Source: Heliocidaris tuberculata
Taxonomy: Eukaryota > Echinodermata > Echinoidea > Camarodonta > Echinometridae
Length of the DNA stretch: 64,000 nucleotides
Direction: 5' to 3'
Assembly (NCBI GenBank): GCA_025618425.1
Contig: CM046845.1
Span: 7,183,491 to 7,247,490 of the forward strand
The position numbers and the translations under genes were made by a program. Each line of letters opens with the position of its first letter. The stretch's first letter is position 1. The notes under the pieces were generated by a model, which was given only the letters and a program-made list of their open reading frames with translations, searched no databases and was not told the DNA's origin. Positions 36,241 through 47,258 of the stretch are shown piece after piece.

Positions 36241-36540
36241 ACAAGTCTTGTTATAGAGATTGTTGACTTCAAAGAGTGGTTGTGCAATTACTCTCTTTAT
36301 ACCTGTATTTGCGGAATTTTTAAATTTTAGAATGAATCATGGTTTCTGACTAAAATAGGTGCAAGAGGTTACTGCCCTCTGAACAAAGACAGTCAGAATA
36401 ATTGATGTCGATACATTATGTTGCGGGGGGTTGTAACATGAGTATTATTTCCGTATTACATGTATTTGACTTTCGAACAGAATAACAGATGTTGATTTTT
36501 AAAAGCTCTCTATCGATATATATGTAAAATACAAGTTCCT

Positions 36541-36850
36541 TCTTTTTTTACATTCATACTTTTCTTTCCTTTTTTTTTTTGTTGTTGTTTTGTTTCTTTC
36601 TTCTTCTTCTCCCTCGCCTCAGTCATATTCTTCTCATCTATACCTTAGATTTTTCTTCTTCTTCTCCCTGCTCTCCTCTTCTCTTTTCTCGTTCCTTTTT
36701 TACTTTTCTCCTGTTTTCTTCTTCGTCTACAACATTCTCCTTCATTTTGTTTCCCCTCTTTGTTCTGATTTTCATCTTCTTTTCTCCTTCTTCTTCTTCT
36801 TCTCCTCCTCCTCCCCCCCCCCCCCCCTCTATCTCTCTCTTCTTATATCT
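36541..36850. repeat. Polypyrimidine (CTT/CTC)-rich low-complexity tract
   Basis: T- and C-rich DNA with (TTC)n, (CTC)n and poly-C subtracts. Open frames are Phe/Ser/Leu/Pro repeats only. Confidence 0.85.
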
Positions 36851-37470
36851 GCACGACCGTATTATAACCTTTCTTCACCATATCACATGCATGCATCCTG
36901 CAAGACTTACAGGTACTTAAAAAGTGAATAACCGATCTTGTAATATAGCTCGTGTTAAAACGTCTATATTTTAGGGAATAATACAAACATGTGGCTGACC
37001 ATTAATTATACTTTCCAAAACTTAGAGCTTGATAATCAAACCTCTTATTTTCTTTTCTGTCACTTCATTTATACAATCGAGTATATTTTTTTTTCTCTCG
37101 CTCTCCACTTTTTGTGTCAAGGCTCTCGGATATCCATATACACGGTCGACCGCGGGTACTTCTATAAACAGGCAATATAATTTCCGGATATATTTTGTGA
37201 AATACCCTCGGAATTTGAAAAGTGGAAGTACGTTTCTGGATGAAAATGACATCAAAATGAAGGTTGTGTCTATATTGTGAGATTAGGAGTTAGTCACGTA
37301 AAAATGTGGTCATTCCTCCTGATTTCTTTGAAGCAAAATATAGCAGAGTTTAATCTCCTGTGTACATACATTATATCGTACCTATTTTCAGTTGAACAGA
37401 GAACGAAAAAAAAAGAGAAAAAAAGTATGTTAGTTGGAATATCGTTCTATATTTTTTTCTTACTGAACCA
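36851..37470. other. Intergenic AT-rich DNA; no feature seen
   Basis: Overlapping short frames on both strands (36989-37280) show no recognisable motif. Confidence 0.3.
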
Positions 37471-37554
37471 AAGGTGGGTCCAGGAATAAAGTGGGGTTGG
37501 GGCGACATGCGATCAATGTATAGCGTACAGTCGTACACCGACTTATATCAAAGG

Positions 37555-37580
37555 CTGGGGGGGGGGGGGGGGGGGGGTTT
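37555..37580. repeat. Poly-G run within a dispersed repeat fragment
   Basis: About 20 consecutive G follow AAAGGCTG. The upstream GGTGGGTCCAGGAATAAAG (near 37470) resembles a degraded GGCGGATCCAG terminus. Confidence 0.5.
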
Positions 37581-37977
37581 CCCTCTGCAGTAGATCAGCC
37601 TTTAAGTTTAGAAACCTCTCCAAACAGGAGCCTAATTGTTATGTTTTATCAAATACAATTTTTATATGATTCAAAAACTACACCTATTCGAGTTGTACAT
37701 TTTCAATCATTATGAAAGTTTCGGTAAAATATTTTTCTGAGCGGTTTATGGTATTTTTTTCTTTGAGACACAGGGCATTCCGGAGGAAACGGGCAGGAAG
37801 CGGAAATGATTGAATATCACCGAACAGTCAACGGCGACCACTCAAAGTGGACATGGTGCGGATTAAGGCAATATACCTGTCATGAACAGTTCCATCCCTC
37901 TCACGCGATGTGTGAAATCTTCATCGAATATTTTAATCCACGAGACTGACTAGTCAGTGCAACGACTGACTGACCGA

Positions 37978-37990
37978 CTGATAGATAGAT

Positions 37991-38037
<47 letters not shown>

Positions 38038-38078
38038 CTAGATAGATAGACAGATAGGCAGTCAGGCAGACGGACAGA
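37978..38078. repeat. (GATA)n microsatellite
   Basis: ATAGATAGATAG units run almost uninterrupted at 37978-38055, then become mixed GATAGACAGATAGGCAG repeats. Confidence 0.95.
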
Positions 38079-38464
38079 TAGATAAATCTAAGTACAGGAG
38101 GAACGTGCCCTTGTGCTCCTGCACTGGGGCACGCCCCCCCCCCCCGCCCCCCACGACCTAACCATAGTGCAATGCCACATAACGACATGTCTACGGGCTA
38201 CGGGCTTGCGATTTTTCAAATTTGCATATTAACTTCCCGGCCGCCTCCTGCCTCCGCACGGAGGCCGCACGAAAAGGGGGACACGGCCAGGATACGGGCT
38301 CCGTAGAACAATCGCAGGCCAAATGTAAACTAGGCATAATAATGAAGCTTCCAAAGAATGTTAGGAACCTTAACTTTTCTTTCTGGTTGTCAGCTTTCTT
38401 GGCATCTGTGCCCCCCCCCCCCATCCCCGCAGAGAATCCTGTATCCACCATTGAATCAGGGGAA

Positions 38465-38468
38465 GAGA

Positions 38469-38503
<35 letters not shown>
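38465..38503. repeat. (GA)n microsatellite
   Basis: GAGAGA run of about 36 bp, followed by GGCCGGGGGGAAG. Confidence 0.9.
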
Positions 38504-38504
<1 letters not shown>

Positions 38505-38619
38505 CCGGGGGGAAGACAGGGGAGATGAATTAAGAGAGTTAATTATAAAGAGAGAGAGAAAAAAAAAATTATCTTGTTGGGCTGTATAGCCTAACGGTGT
38601 TCAACTTTTTTTTCCGACG

Positions 38620-38646
38620 CCCCCCCCCCCCCGGGGGGGGGGGGGG
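38620..38646. repeat. C13-G14 perfect homopolymer palindrome
   Basis: Thirteen C (38620-38632) pass directly into fourteen G (38633-38646), giving a self-complementary GC hairpin with no loop. It may be genuine or an assembly join of opposite-strand poly-G repeats. Confidence 0.85.
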
Positions 38647-38649
38647 TGG

Positions 38650-39480
38650 TATCGGGGGCGCAGATGAAGGCGAAAGCTAGGGGTACACCATAAAATATGA
38701 TTTCATAAGCTTGGGTGAAAATTAAGAGTAAAGGTGACGTGTATTGCACCACTTGACATGCCCGCCTGTCAGAACCACTAAACCCTATCACGCGAAAATA
38801 TGACATGGTTAAAACGAGAAAGGAAACAAAATAGGAGGGGCGAGAATAATGGATGGCTCAATTCGACAACAGGCATAGGGTTTGATGGCAGGGGATTATC
38901 AGACAGGCGCTAATTTTGGGGCTAGATTTGAAGGATTCTGAGCAATTAATCGAGCGATCATGAGTGAAAGAGGGGACCACGCCCATGAAATTAGAGCCAC
39001 CGCTGCTGAGGGGCATCGTGACTTGTGTTGCAGATCCAGGGTGCAGCGAGCGAGATGTGCGGGCTCAAATCGGGTACAAAGTCAGAACAGTCATGACTTT
39101 GATGATGATTGTTATATAGAGAGTGAAAATGAAGAGAGAGGGGGAGAGATGGGGAAAGAGTGAGGAGAGGAAGGAGAAGAAAGAGAGAGAGAGAGGGAGG
39201 GAGAATACAGAGAAAGCGAGAAAGAGGAAATAATACAAAATTATACAAATTCAGACTGAGAGACAGTCAGGAAGAAAGATAAGAAATGATACGAGAAATA
39301 AAGCAACAACAACAAAAAATAATATAGAGAAAAAAAGGATGAGACATAGGCAGAAAAACACTCACTTTGGCGGAGAGTATGGAATAAAAAGAAAGATAGA
39401 AAAAAGAAAGGAAAGTCATTATCTGGGTTATAATAATTGATAAAGAATGCAAAAGTATAAAAAGCTTTATTTTCATACTG
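38650..39480. other. Intergenic; purine-rich 39120-39420
   Basis: GA-rich low-complexity DNA with degenerate AGAGAG runs. A weak tRNA-like word (GGGCTCAAATCGGGT, near 39060) is present but without a convincing cloverleaf. Confidence 0.35.
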
Positions 39481-39499
39481 TTTATATCTTTCCCTAACA

Positions 39500-39640
39500 T
39501 GTTCAGGTTCAGGTTCGCTTTTATTTCATATTCACATTTCACATTTCATTTTTTGAATAAAACATATTGTCAGTTTTCTTTACAAATGCAAAGAAAAATA
39601 CAGTGTTTTCAATAAACATAAGTACATAAAAATATATTAT
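39500..39640 (-). mobile_element. Possible LINE 3' end with GAACCT tail
   Basis: Read on the - strand: ATATGAAATAAAAGCGAACC followed by another GAACCT unit and GAACATG. An AATAAA-type signal plus a short tandem tail suits the 3' end of a non-LTR retrotransposon. No reverse transcriptase sequence is recognised upstream. Confidence 0.35.
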
Positions 39641-40014
39641 ATCACTTTGAATTACTTGTCGTTACTTGTACAATAATGACAAACATAATTGGAAATGAGG
39701 ATATGAAGTAGCCTATAAGGTAAAAGCAAAGCTTGTTGGTTATAGACTCCAGTTGAGAGTAATACAATGTAAGTTTTGCAAGGTTCTGAGAATGAACAAG
39801 AAGCAGATGAAGAAAAGTGTAAATAAAACAAGTATAAAATTTGCATCGAATGTGAATAGATAATCGGCGGAGAATACTAAAATGCAAATCAATAGAGTAT
39901 GGATATGAAATTGAATTATTATTGTATAATCGCTATGTACATAATATACCCATGCGCAATATGGCAAAGTCGTAAGTCATACCCAAATTTTGTCGTGATT
40001 TTTATGTATGTATA

Positions 40015-40282
40015 TGGGTATTTCCAGCAATAAGGGTCCGATTTGTGACATCTTTGGTGTCCCTGTTACATATGAAACATACTGTTTTTTTGTGGCTCTT
40101 GGTATAGAAACAAATAGTGGAGTAAGATTAAGTACTATAACAATGAAGATGCAATGTTATGCTCAGAATCACTTTGCAGTTTTACTCCACGATTTGGCAT
40201 CTTCCACTCAGAGCCAAGAAAACCTGTGTGTTTCATAATTAATGCAAGCGGGGCACCAAGAATTTATTTCTGGAAATGCCCA
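40015..40282. mobile_element. MITE-like element, 268 bp, TIR TGGGYATTTCCAG
   Basis: The left end TGGGTATTTCCAGCAATAAG and the inverted right end (complement TGGGCATTTCCAGAAATAA) match over about 19 bp. A second inverted block, TTTGGTGTCCC against GGGGCACCAAG, lies just inside. The frame at 40008-40238 crosses the element and is not judged coding. Confidence 0.6.
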
Positions 40283-40300
40283 CATATGTAGTAATTATTT

Positions 40301-40870
40301 GATTGATTGATTGATTGATTGATTTTATTTGCCAAGCCTCTAACAAACAACAATAAAAGAATATCAGATCAAAATTATGTAAGCTTGAACCATTTCAGCC
40401 AAGTAACCTGAGAAATGACGACAATTAAGATTTTGGTATTACATTGAATGAATAAAAAAAAGAAGAAGAAGATAGGAATGAATAGAAAGGATTCAACGTT
40501 CTGAGTATGATCCTGTTGCATGGCATCAATTTTTTTGATTTTAACAATATGAAATAAATGAATGGATGAGAAGACATATAAACTGTCGAGGAAAACATCA
40601 TTCTGATGTACTGGTAAGTGCATCAGATATCTTCTTCTGCTTGTTTTACATAATCATAATTCAGAAGGTAATATTTCAGCTTCCGTCTAAAAACATAATG
40701 ATAATGAGGTAGATTTGTGTTAGTAAGTTCAATTAGAAGGTTATTCCAATGCTTGGGACCAGTAAAAGTAATTTATTTTTTTGAGCAAACAATGTTCGTG
40801 TACGAGGAAGATGGATCGGTAATCGACTTTTTCATGTCGACTTCTTTTGTAACTTATTACAATTCAATAA
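40301..40870 (-). pseudogene. 5'-truncated, frameshifted non-LTR retrotransposon (LINE) remnant
   Basis: On the - strand the end of a reverse-transcriptase ORF is readable. A segment containing IHLPRTRTLFAQKN (about 40840-40790) is followed, after a frameshift, by FTGPKHWNNLLIEL and RRKLKYYLLNYDYV, ending at a TGA at 40625-40623. The pattern FTGPK.WN.L....L......F+..LK.YLL is the typical C-terminus of CR1- and jockey-like LINE ORF2 proteins. A 3' UTR of about 300 bp follows, closed by GGCAAATAAAATC and a (AATC)n tail (40320-40301). The catalytic domain is absent, so the copy is dead. The clade cannot be set from this fragment. Confidence 0.7.
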
Positions 40871-40929
40871 AAATGAATGCATTGTTATACCAACAACAGT
40901 TAATGTCAGTGTCATTATGACATCAAATG

Positions 40930-43900
40930 AGAAGAACCGGAGGGGGGGGGGGGTGATCCTCAAGTGCTTGTGTATATAGGGATCAGGTATGGGGAAGAAA
41001 GAAACACCAAGTTGAATGACCTGTCAGTTGCCATGGAAACCAGTTAGCTCCCAGTCTAGCATGGTGGCGACCAAATATCTCTCACGAGCTTATGAACTTC
41101 TCTTAACTCAAGAAGCGCGTGGAAGTTTTCAAAACTGACAATTCGAATTATGGATGACACTGAACTCTAGAATCCTAACATGGATTATTTTTTAAAATGA
41201 GAGAGAGAGAGGGAAAATCTGGGAATGAAGACCTCTAAAGAGAAAAGGAGATCCGAAACCGAATCCCCACTGGCGAGAAACCCCACCATCATCGCTACGG
41301 TATGTCAACGACTCCCCGCGGCCACCCGCCCGCCCGCCCGTCGAGAGGGACACCCCTAGATAAGCATATCACCGAAGGTGTGAGCGCAGCTAAAATCACG
41401 AGCAAACTGATCAAGCCCTGTCATAAATCTGCCATGCAGCGTCAGTCCTCCCGTTCAATCTATATACTAGTATTTCACCTGTAGGTGCTTTTGTTTCATT
41501 TTTCATATCTTCGCGATGAGTCAATGTTGATTTTGTAACCAGAGCGCATGGTAAAAGAATGTGTAATGTAAGCAAATCAGTGGCGTGTGACGAACAAAAC
41601 ACAAGCCTTCATGGGACCGAAACGAACCAAGTTTGATGGACAAGTAAGCTCACTTTGATAGGTCCCGGTTCCGTATACCTTCGAGATGCCGTACCTTCCA
41701 CCCAAAACATCGATCAGAAAAAAAAATGTTCGTTGACCTTATTTTGTCATAAATTCCTTTCTAAAGAGATTTTCTCTTTATCGCAAGTGCACGCCATCAT
41801 AATTGAAGAAGTATAATAGGGGTCTAACATAGACGTCGACCGCCCCCCCCCCCTTCCCCCCCCCAAAAAAAAAAATGGAAAAGGATATTTTTTCTCTAAA
41901 CGTATGATATTGTAAGTGTCATCTTAATGTGAAAATAACAGGGGCCTACATTGGGCGTCGACGCCCTCCCCCACCCCACCCCCACCCCCACCAGAGGGAA
42001 GGAATTGGGATTTGCATGAAGTATAAATGATTAATTACCGTCAGGTGATTTTATAAGCTTTACATTGTCATTGTGCTTATTCTCTACTAAAGTGAAAGCT
42101 GAGGTGTGGTAGACATAAATGTGGACAAACTAATGTGAGCTTTCATAATATTGATTTTATTCCCATGTGCAAAAACATGAAGAAAAAAAATTTCTTAAAA
42201 TGCCCTCATTTGTGAGTAGTTTATAACTTTAGATTAAATTTTTTATGGACATATACTTATGAAATGGTTTGTGATTTTCATCAAAATTTGGCCACTTGGT
42301 CATCATTTTGATGACTCAAAACCTACTTCAATCTTAATCATTTAGAATAATTTTTAGACATTTTTTTTTCAATACAATACAATCGAATGACCATTACCGT
42401 TTACTAAAAATCATCTTGAAGTAAAAAAAAAAAAAGAAGAAATAATTTAGTTACAGCACTTGGGATTTTGGGGTACCTCGGGTTGTTTTTATAATGAAAT
42501 CTGATAAATTTACTTTGGGGGTGTTGATCTTTAACATATCCTGTCCGCATATAAATAAATTTTGGAAGTGTTAATTCATGCACGTAGGCCTAATTACTAT
42601 TTGTTTTATGGAGAAACTATACCCACAATAACAATTGCATGCAGAGGCCATTTTGATTGGCATGTGTATTCAACTAATTCCTTGTTCTTCCCCCGTATTT
42701 ATTGGCATAGGCAATACTTCGATTTGTAAACAGTAATCAAGAAAAGTATTTCAGAACAGATTATCCAAGGCTATAAACACAAATGAAAAAGAACTTGGGG
42801 GGGAAAAATGACATGATATGCTGCTCATAAGGTTCTAGATATCCTGCGGTGAGGCCGAAGTATGGAGTTTCTCTAAAATATCTTATGACAATTTAGAAGA
42901 TTCCTGAGGTATATCTGTGAAAACTAAAGTACACTGCCAGGGTCACTGTTCTTTTGGGGGTGAGTTGTCATTGTTGCAACAGGTATTTGTGGCACATTGT
43001 ACATTTCTGTTTCAAACAATCGAACGGTCTTGAAATCTACCATATAACCTATCGCGAATATGCGCGTAATGTACGAGATCGAATGTATATTTCAGAATGT
43101 TGTGCATTTCATGTCCATCACAGAAAAAGTGCAAGGCGCTGCACTAGTAAAGGTCAAATATTACGCAAACCCTTCTCATTGGTAAAGACAGAATAATGGT
43201 TTTACGCCCTATTCGAGGGAAACGTTGTTGATAGTAAGCTATATAGAACCCGTGATAATAACGAAGGTTAGATAATGTAAGCTTTGAGATAAGTAGGCCT
43301 TCCCAAGTACGAGATTTGCAATGTTTTGCTTCAAGAATACTAGCAGAGTTTCTTCAAAACAGTATGCAAAGAGAAAAAATGAAAATCATTACCCTTTTTT
43401 TTTTGTAGTCTGACAAATAATAGAAAAAAGGTCTAAGGCCTGCTTTAATATTCTTTTTTAAAATCATATTCCAATAGTTGTTTTTTTTTTAAAGTGAACT
43501 GCCTTGATGACACTCTTCCATCAATGTTTTATCATAATTCAAACTGTTCAACTCTTGATTTCACTACTTACTCAAATTTTTCACGCTATAGAATATAGCA
43601 TTGGTTATTGATTACTTTCAGTAATAGTCTTATTTGCCAACTTCGATAGATATTTTGAGAAACAAGGTGATTAAACTAGCTTGATTTAATTGCCAACACT
43701 GACAAGTCACCTGTCTAAGCTATTGGCAAAACCTGCAATGTCAGATTTTATTTTAAACTAAATTTGCCCTGAAAGTGTTTCCATTACTCCCTACCCAAGC
43801 TCGCTGTTTGGCAGCTGGCTAGAAAACTATTAAAAGTGAACTGCTCAGGCTCACACCCTCTACGAAAAAAAAATGAGTGACACTGTTTTGATGTCATGTG
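40930..43900. other. Upstream intergenic region of snail; few features
   Basis: Contains a poly-G (about 40940-40953), a GC-rich patch with CCGCCCGCCCGCCCG (41326-41345) and diverged direct repeats near 41817-41870 and 41939-41990 (both with GTCGAC and C-runs). Otherwise AT-rich without coding signal. Enhancers of snail could lie here but cannot be recognised by eye. Confidence 0.3.
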
Positions 43901-44089
43901 GCTGCCCGGGAATTAGATGTAAGAATAGTTTGATTCCGTTCATCCTGTTTATGACACTATACGGGGAGAAAAATTGAGATGTATGTTTTTTCCCCCCATC
44001 TCACGGCTTTTTCGCCGTATCCCTTTTCATCGTACTCGGTCATGTGTGAATGCAGAGTGCTGAAATTCGGAAGAGACTTCGCTAATCAC

Positions 44090-44570
44090 TAGCCCACACC
44101 TGCCGTATACTGCGTATATTAGCCAGCGCGCGTCCGAGATAGCAGCGTCATTGGGCTGACATTACGCTTAGAGTATAAGGACAAACTCTGGTAAACTAGC
44201 TCGCTGATTGGTCTATTAACCTTACACTGAGTTCGCTCTAACGCCTCTGATTGGCTGCTTAACCTAAAGACTCCCCTGCACCATAATTGCACTGTATGTA
44301 TATAGGTATATTTTTGTTGCACTTGTTACGCAGGCATTTATGCATACATCATACATGTATAAAGATTGAGGATAATTTTAGCTCGAGCTCATACACTTGT
44401 TGTGTGGCGATGAACGTGCACTACCGTATAATTGATAAAGGAAGTTATTGACTCGGAAAGGAACTCTCGGCGGACGACAAGTAACTTCATTTTATTTGCT
44501 GAACTTGGCCTGAGAGCTGTGCCGGATTTCTACTGTTTATTATCATAATTGGAGATATTTTACCAATAAG
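44090..44570 (+). promoter_or_regulatory. Putative snail promoter and 5' UTR
   Basis: Three inverted CCAAT boxes (ATTGG) lie at 44150-44154, 44207-44211 and 44250-44254, upstream of a TATA-like TATAAAG at 44358-44364. That places a start of transcription near 44390 and gives a 5' UTR of about 180 bp before the ATG at 44571. A CACCTG E-box at 44097-44102 is the consensus recognised by Snail proteins, which is compatible with autoregulation. These assignments come from motif position only. Confidence 0.45.
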
Positions 44571-46299
44571 ATGCCGCGCTCTTTTCTCGTCAAAAAGAAC
44601 GCGAAGCAAGCTGCTTCAGGACTGAAGAAGCTGCAACATGGCATTGCTACCACGGGTAAGAATTTCTCCTCTTCAACTTTTTTGGAAAATGTTTTGTTTA
44701 ATCTTTTTTGGCAAAATAATTTTGATTTTCATAGAAATTGGGTGGTTTATTCATAGCTGTCATTTCCTTTGTTAAATCGTAATGTTATTATTGTGTTTGC
44801 AAATGCTTTTTTAAGAAACAAAATTTCAGAGATAATACTGCACTCCGCCTACAAATTTTGTTTGCAAGTTTAAGTTGCTGTTAGTGTTAGACTGTTACAG
44901 AGTCATTTTGGATTGAAATCAATGTTACAGCTTGTTGTGCACCGGTGCAATGGGTTAGAATTAGGAACCACACTTAAAGTCCTAGTTTGATGTTGGTCCA
45001 ATTCATGGGCTAGGTTTGCTAGGTTCAAGATCTGCGTTAATTTTTTTTTTTTTTAAATTAGACTCTTAGTATGAAATATCGTATTTCATTCAGCTATTAA
45101 ATGCACAGATATTATTGTCACCTTTATAACAAAGAATTTAAATGAACACTTGATTTGTCTTGAATGTAGATCTAGCCTAAAATGTTTAAGATTAGGCCTA
45201 CATGCAGACCTAGGTCTGTTCTAAAATTTACAAAGTGAATGTTAGACTGGGACGACTAACTTTTACTTTAAATAAGTTTTTACTGTTAGCCTTGACCATC
45301 AATATCTACCCTTAACCTGTAACTGTAGTGATTTTGACAGGTATTAATTGTAAATCTATATCAATTTAACAGATCCAATGTTTAACTTAGGGTCTTCATT
45401 TTAACAGTTCTTTCTTCGTTTTCAAATTAACCGTAGTGAATCTAGTCAATTTAGATCTATGCGTAATGTATACTGTAATACATCACATGGTTTTGAAAAC
45501 AAATCTGTGCAATAAAAAATGTTATTGCTCTTAAGCAGATTTATCGAAACCCCCGGACAAATAATTTCATTAAAGAGTATGTTTTGTTTTGTTTTTTATT
45601 TTTTATATAAAGTATCGATGTAGACTATTCTCGTATAGTAGTAGTAATAGTATATTCTCTTTAAACAGCTTTCGTTCTGTGATTGAAAATTCACACAAAA
45701 TGTCTGATCATCTCTATCATTATTTAGTCAATATCATAGAAACAGCTACGTACACCCTGTCATCATGGTCATAATTGTTTGTTTTAATTTCGTCTGCTTT
45801 GGTTCTCTCTTCTTACTTTTTTTAAAGAAAAAAAATAGACCCTGAATTTATTATTGTAACTTAGGAGGGAAAATAAAGCAAGGCCCGGCACCAACTTATG
45901 AGTCTTTGCTACTAATAGTAATATTACTTTTATAGGGCATGTCATTTTTTTCCCCTCAAATTGTTGGTTTGCGGTTTTTCTTCTATGGTGACATAACTGT
46001 AGGATTCTCTAACTTCTAATTTCTAATTAAATTTATACATTGAAGGGGTAGGCCTACTCTGTAACTTAAGTTACAGGCCTACATGAGCATTGATACAGGC
46101 ATAAAAATGATTTCGTTAAAATGGGTTAGCACGTATTGGCACTTGTAATCGTTAGCCATTATTTCAGAATGTAATCTAGGATTATTGTCATCACAACTTG
46201 ACAACTGTAATCAATATTTTTCACTCTTTATAGAGTCTATATCATTTGGTGTTGCTCATTGATACGTGTACGATTTCATAATTAACATTCATTCATTTC

Positions 46300-46334
<35 letters not shown>

Positions 46335-47258
46335 GCGTATGACCCGTGCCTCGTGACAGCAGCTAGCTATCCCGAAATGTCGGTAGCTGCCCCCGTCAAT
46401 ATCCCACATCCTGTCATACACAAGCCGGAGCCTCTACAGGCCATTCCCAACCCGTCTGCTTATTGGCGACACCACCAAAACGTGATCTACAGCCAGTCGT
46501 CACCGTTCGAGGCCGACACTTTCCCGCACATCCACAAGGGCTACAGCCCTCCTCCTCCGTTCTCCCAGCCGCTCCACGCCCATCTTCCACAGCCGTCGCT
46601 CCATCACCTTCTCACCCCGACGCCCATCATCGACGACGAGAATCGCATGATCACGACGTTGCAGAATCACCATCACCACCATCATCATCCTCATCACCGT
46701 CAGCAGCAGCAGCATCTGCAAGCGTCGACGAACACAGCGGCGACGCCCAACGCGACCGCGGCGGCAAAGCCCGAGAAAGAGATCAAGAAGCGCCGCAGCA
46801 ACAAGAGCGGGGAGGACAGCACCAAGTACCACTGCCCGGATTGCGGCAAGGAGTACTCCACGTTCGGTGGACTGAGCAAGCACAGGCAGCTGCATTGCGA
46901 CGCACAGAACAAGAAGACCTTCAACTGCAAGTACTGCGACAAGGAATACATGTCCCTCGGGGCCCTCAAAATGCACATCAGGACACATACCCTGCCGTGC
47001 AAGTGCAAGTTCTGCGGCAAGGCCTTCTCGCGACCCTGGCTGCTGCAAGGCCACATCCGCACGCATACCGGTGAGAAGCCTTTCTCCTGCCCGCACTGCC
47101 AGAGAGCGTTCGCCGACCGCTCCAATCTCCGCGCTCACCTCCAAACCCACTCCGAAGTCAAGAAGTACAGCTGCAAGTCCTGCGGGAAGACATTCTCCAG
47201 GATGTCACTTCTGAACAAGCACGAGGAGTCCGGGTGCATCTCTTCAAACAGTGACTGA
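44571..47258 (+). CDS. snail: Snail-family zinc-finger transcription repressor (two coding exons)
   Basis: Join 44571-44655 and 46336-47258; the product is 335 aa. Exon 1 encodes MPRSFLVKK, the SNAG repression motif. It ends with a GTAAGA donor in phase 1; exon 2 follows a TGCAG acceptor and continues in frame. Residues 29-192 are a low-complexity Pro/Ala/His linker with eight consecutive His (140-147), a Gln run (152-155) and a basic patch KKRR (179-182). Five fingers follow: finger 1 (C195, C198, H211, H215), finger 2 (C226, C229, H242, H246), finger 3 (C252, C255, H268, H272), finger 4 (C280, C283, H296, H300) and finger 5, a C2HC type (C308, C311, H324, C329). The words [18 protein letters not shown] and [14 protein letters not shown] are hallmarks of Snail rather than Scratch. 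Known Snail proteins bind CAGGTG E-boxes in the nucleus, repress cadherin genes and drive epithelial-mesenchymal transition. The gene looks intact, and the intron position after the SNAG segment matches the family. Confidence 0.97.
44656..46335 (+). other. Snail intron 1 (phase 1)
   Basis: 1680 bp from GTAAGA to TGCAG. It is AT-rich with no nested gene or transposon recognised. The last 33 bases are a (TC)n microsatellite (46303-46332) running directly into the acceptor, so a simple repeat serves as the polypyrimidine tract. Reading through it leaves an open frame into exon 2, which would give a spurious N-terminus if the intron were retained. Confidence 0.9.
46303..46332. repeat. (TC)n microsatellite forming the snail polypyrimidine tract
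   Basis: Fifteen CT-type dinucleotides end directly at the GCAG of the splice acceptor for exon 2. Confidence 0.9.

Noticed and set aside
46266..46335. In-frame ATG upstream of snail exon 2
   Set aside because: It lies in the intron before a canonical acceptor. The SNAG-coding exon 1 supplies the true N-terminus.
46463..47150. 203-aa + and 216-aa - strand frames overlapping snail
   Set aside because: They are shadows of the GC-rich snail exon in other frames; the zinc-finger reading explains the region fully.
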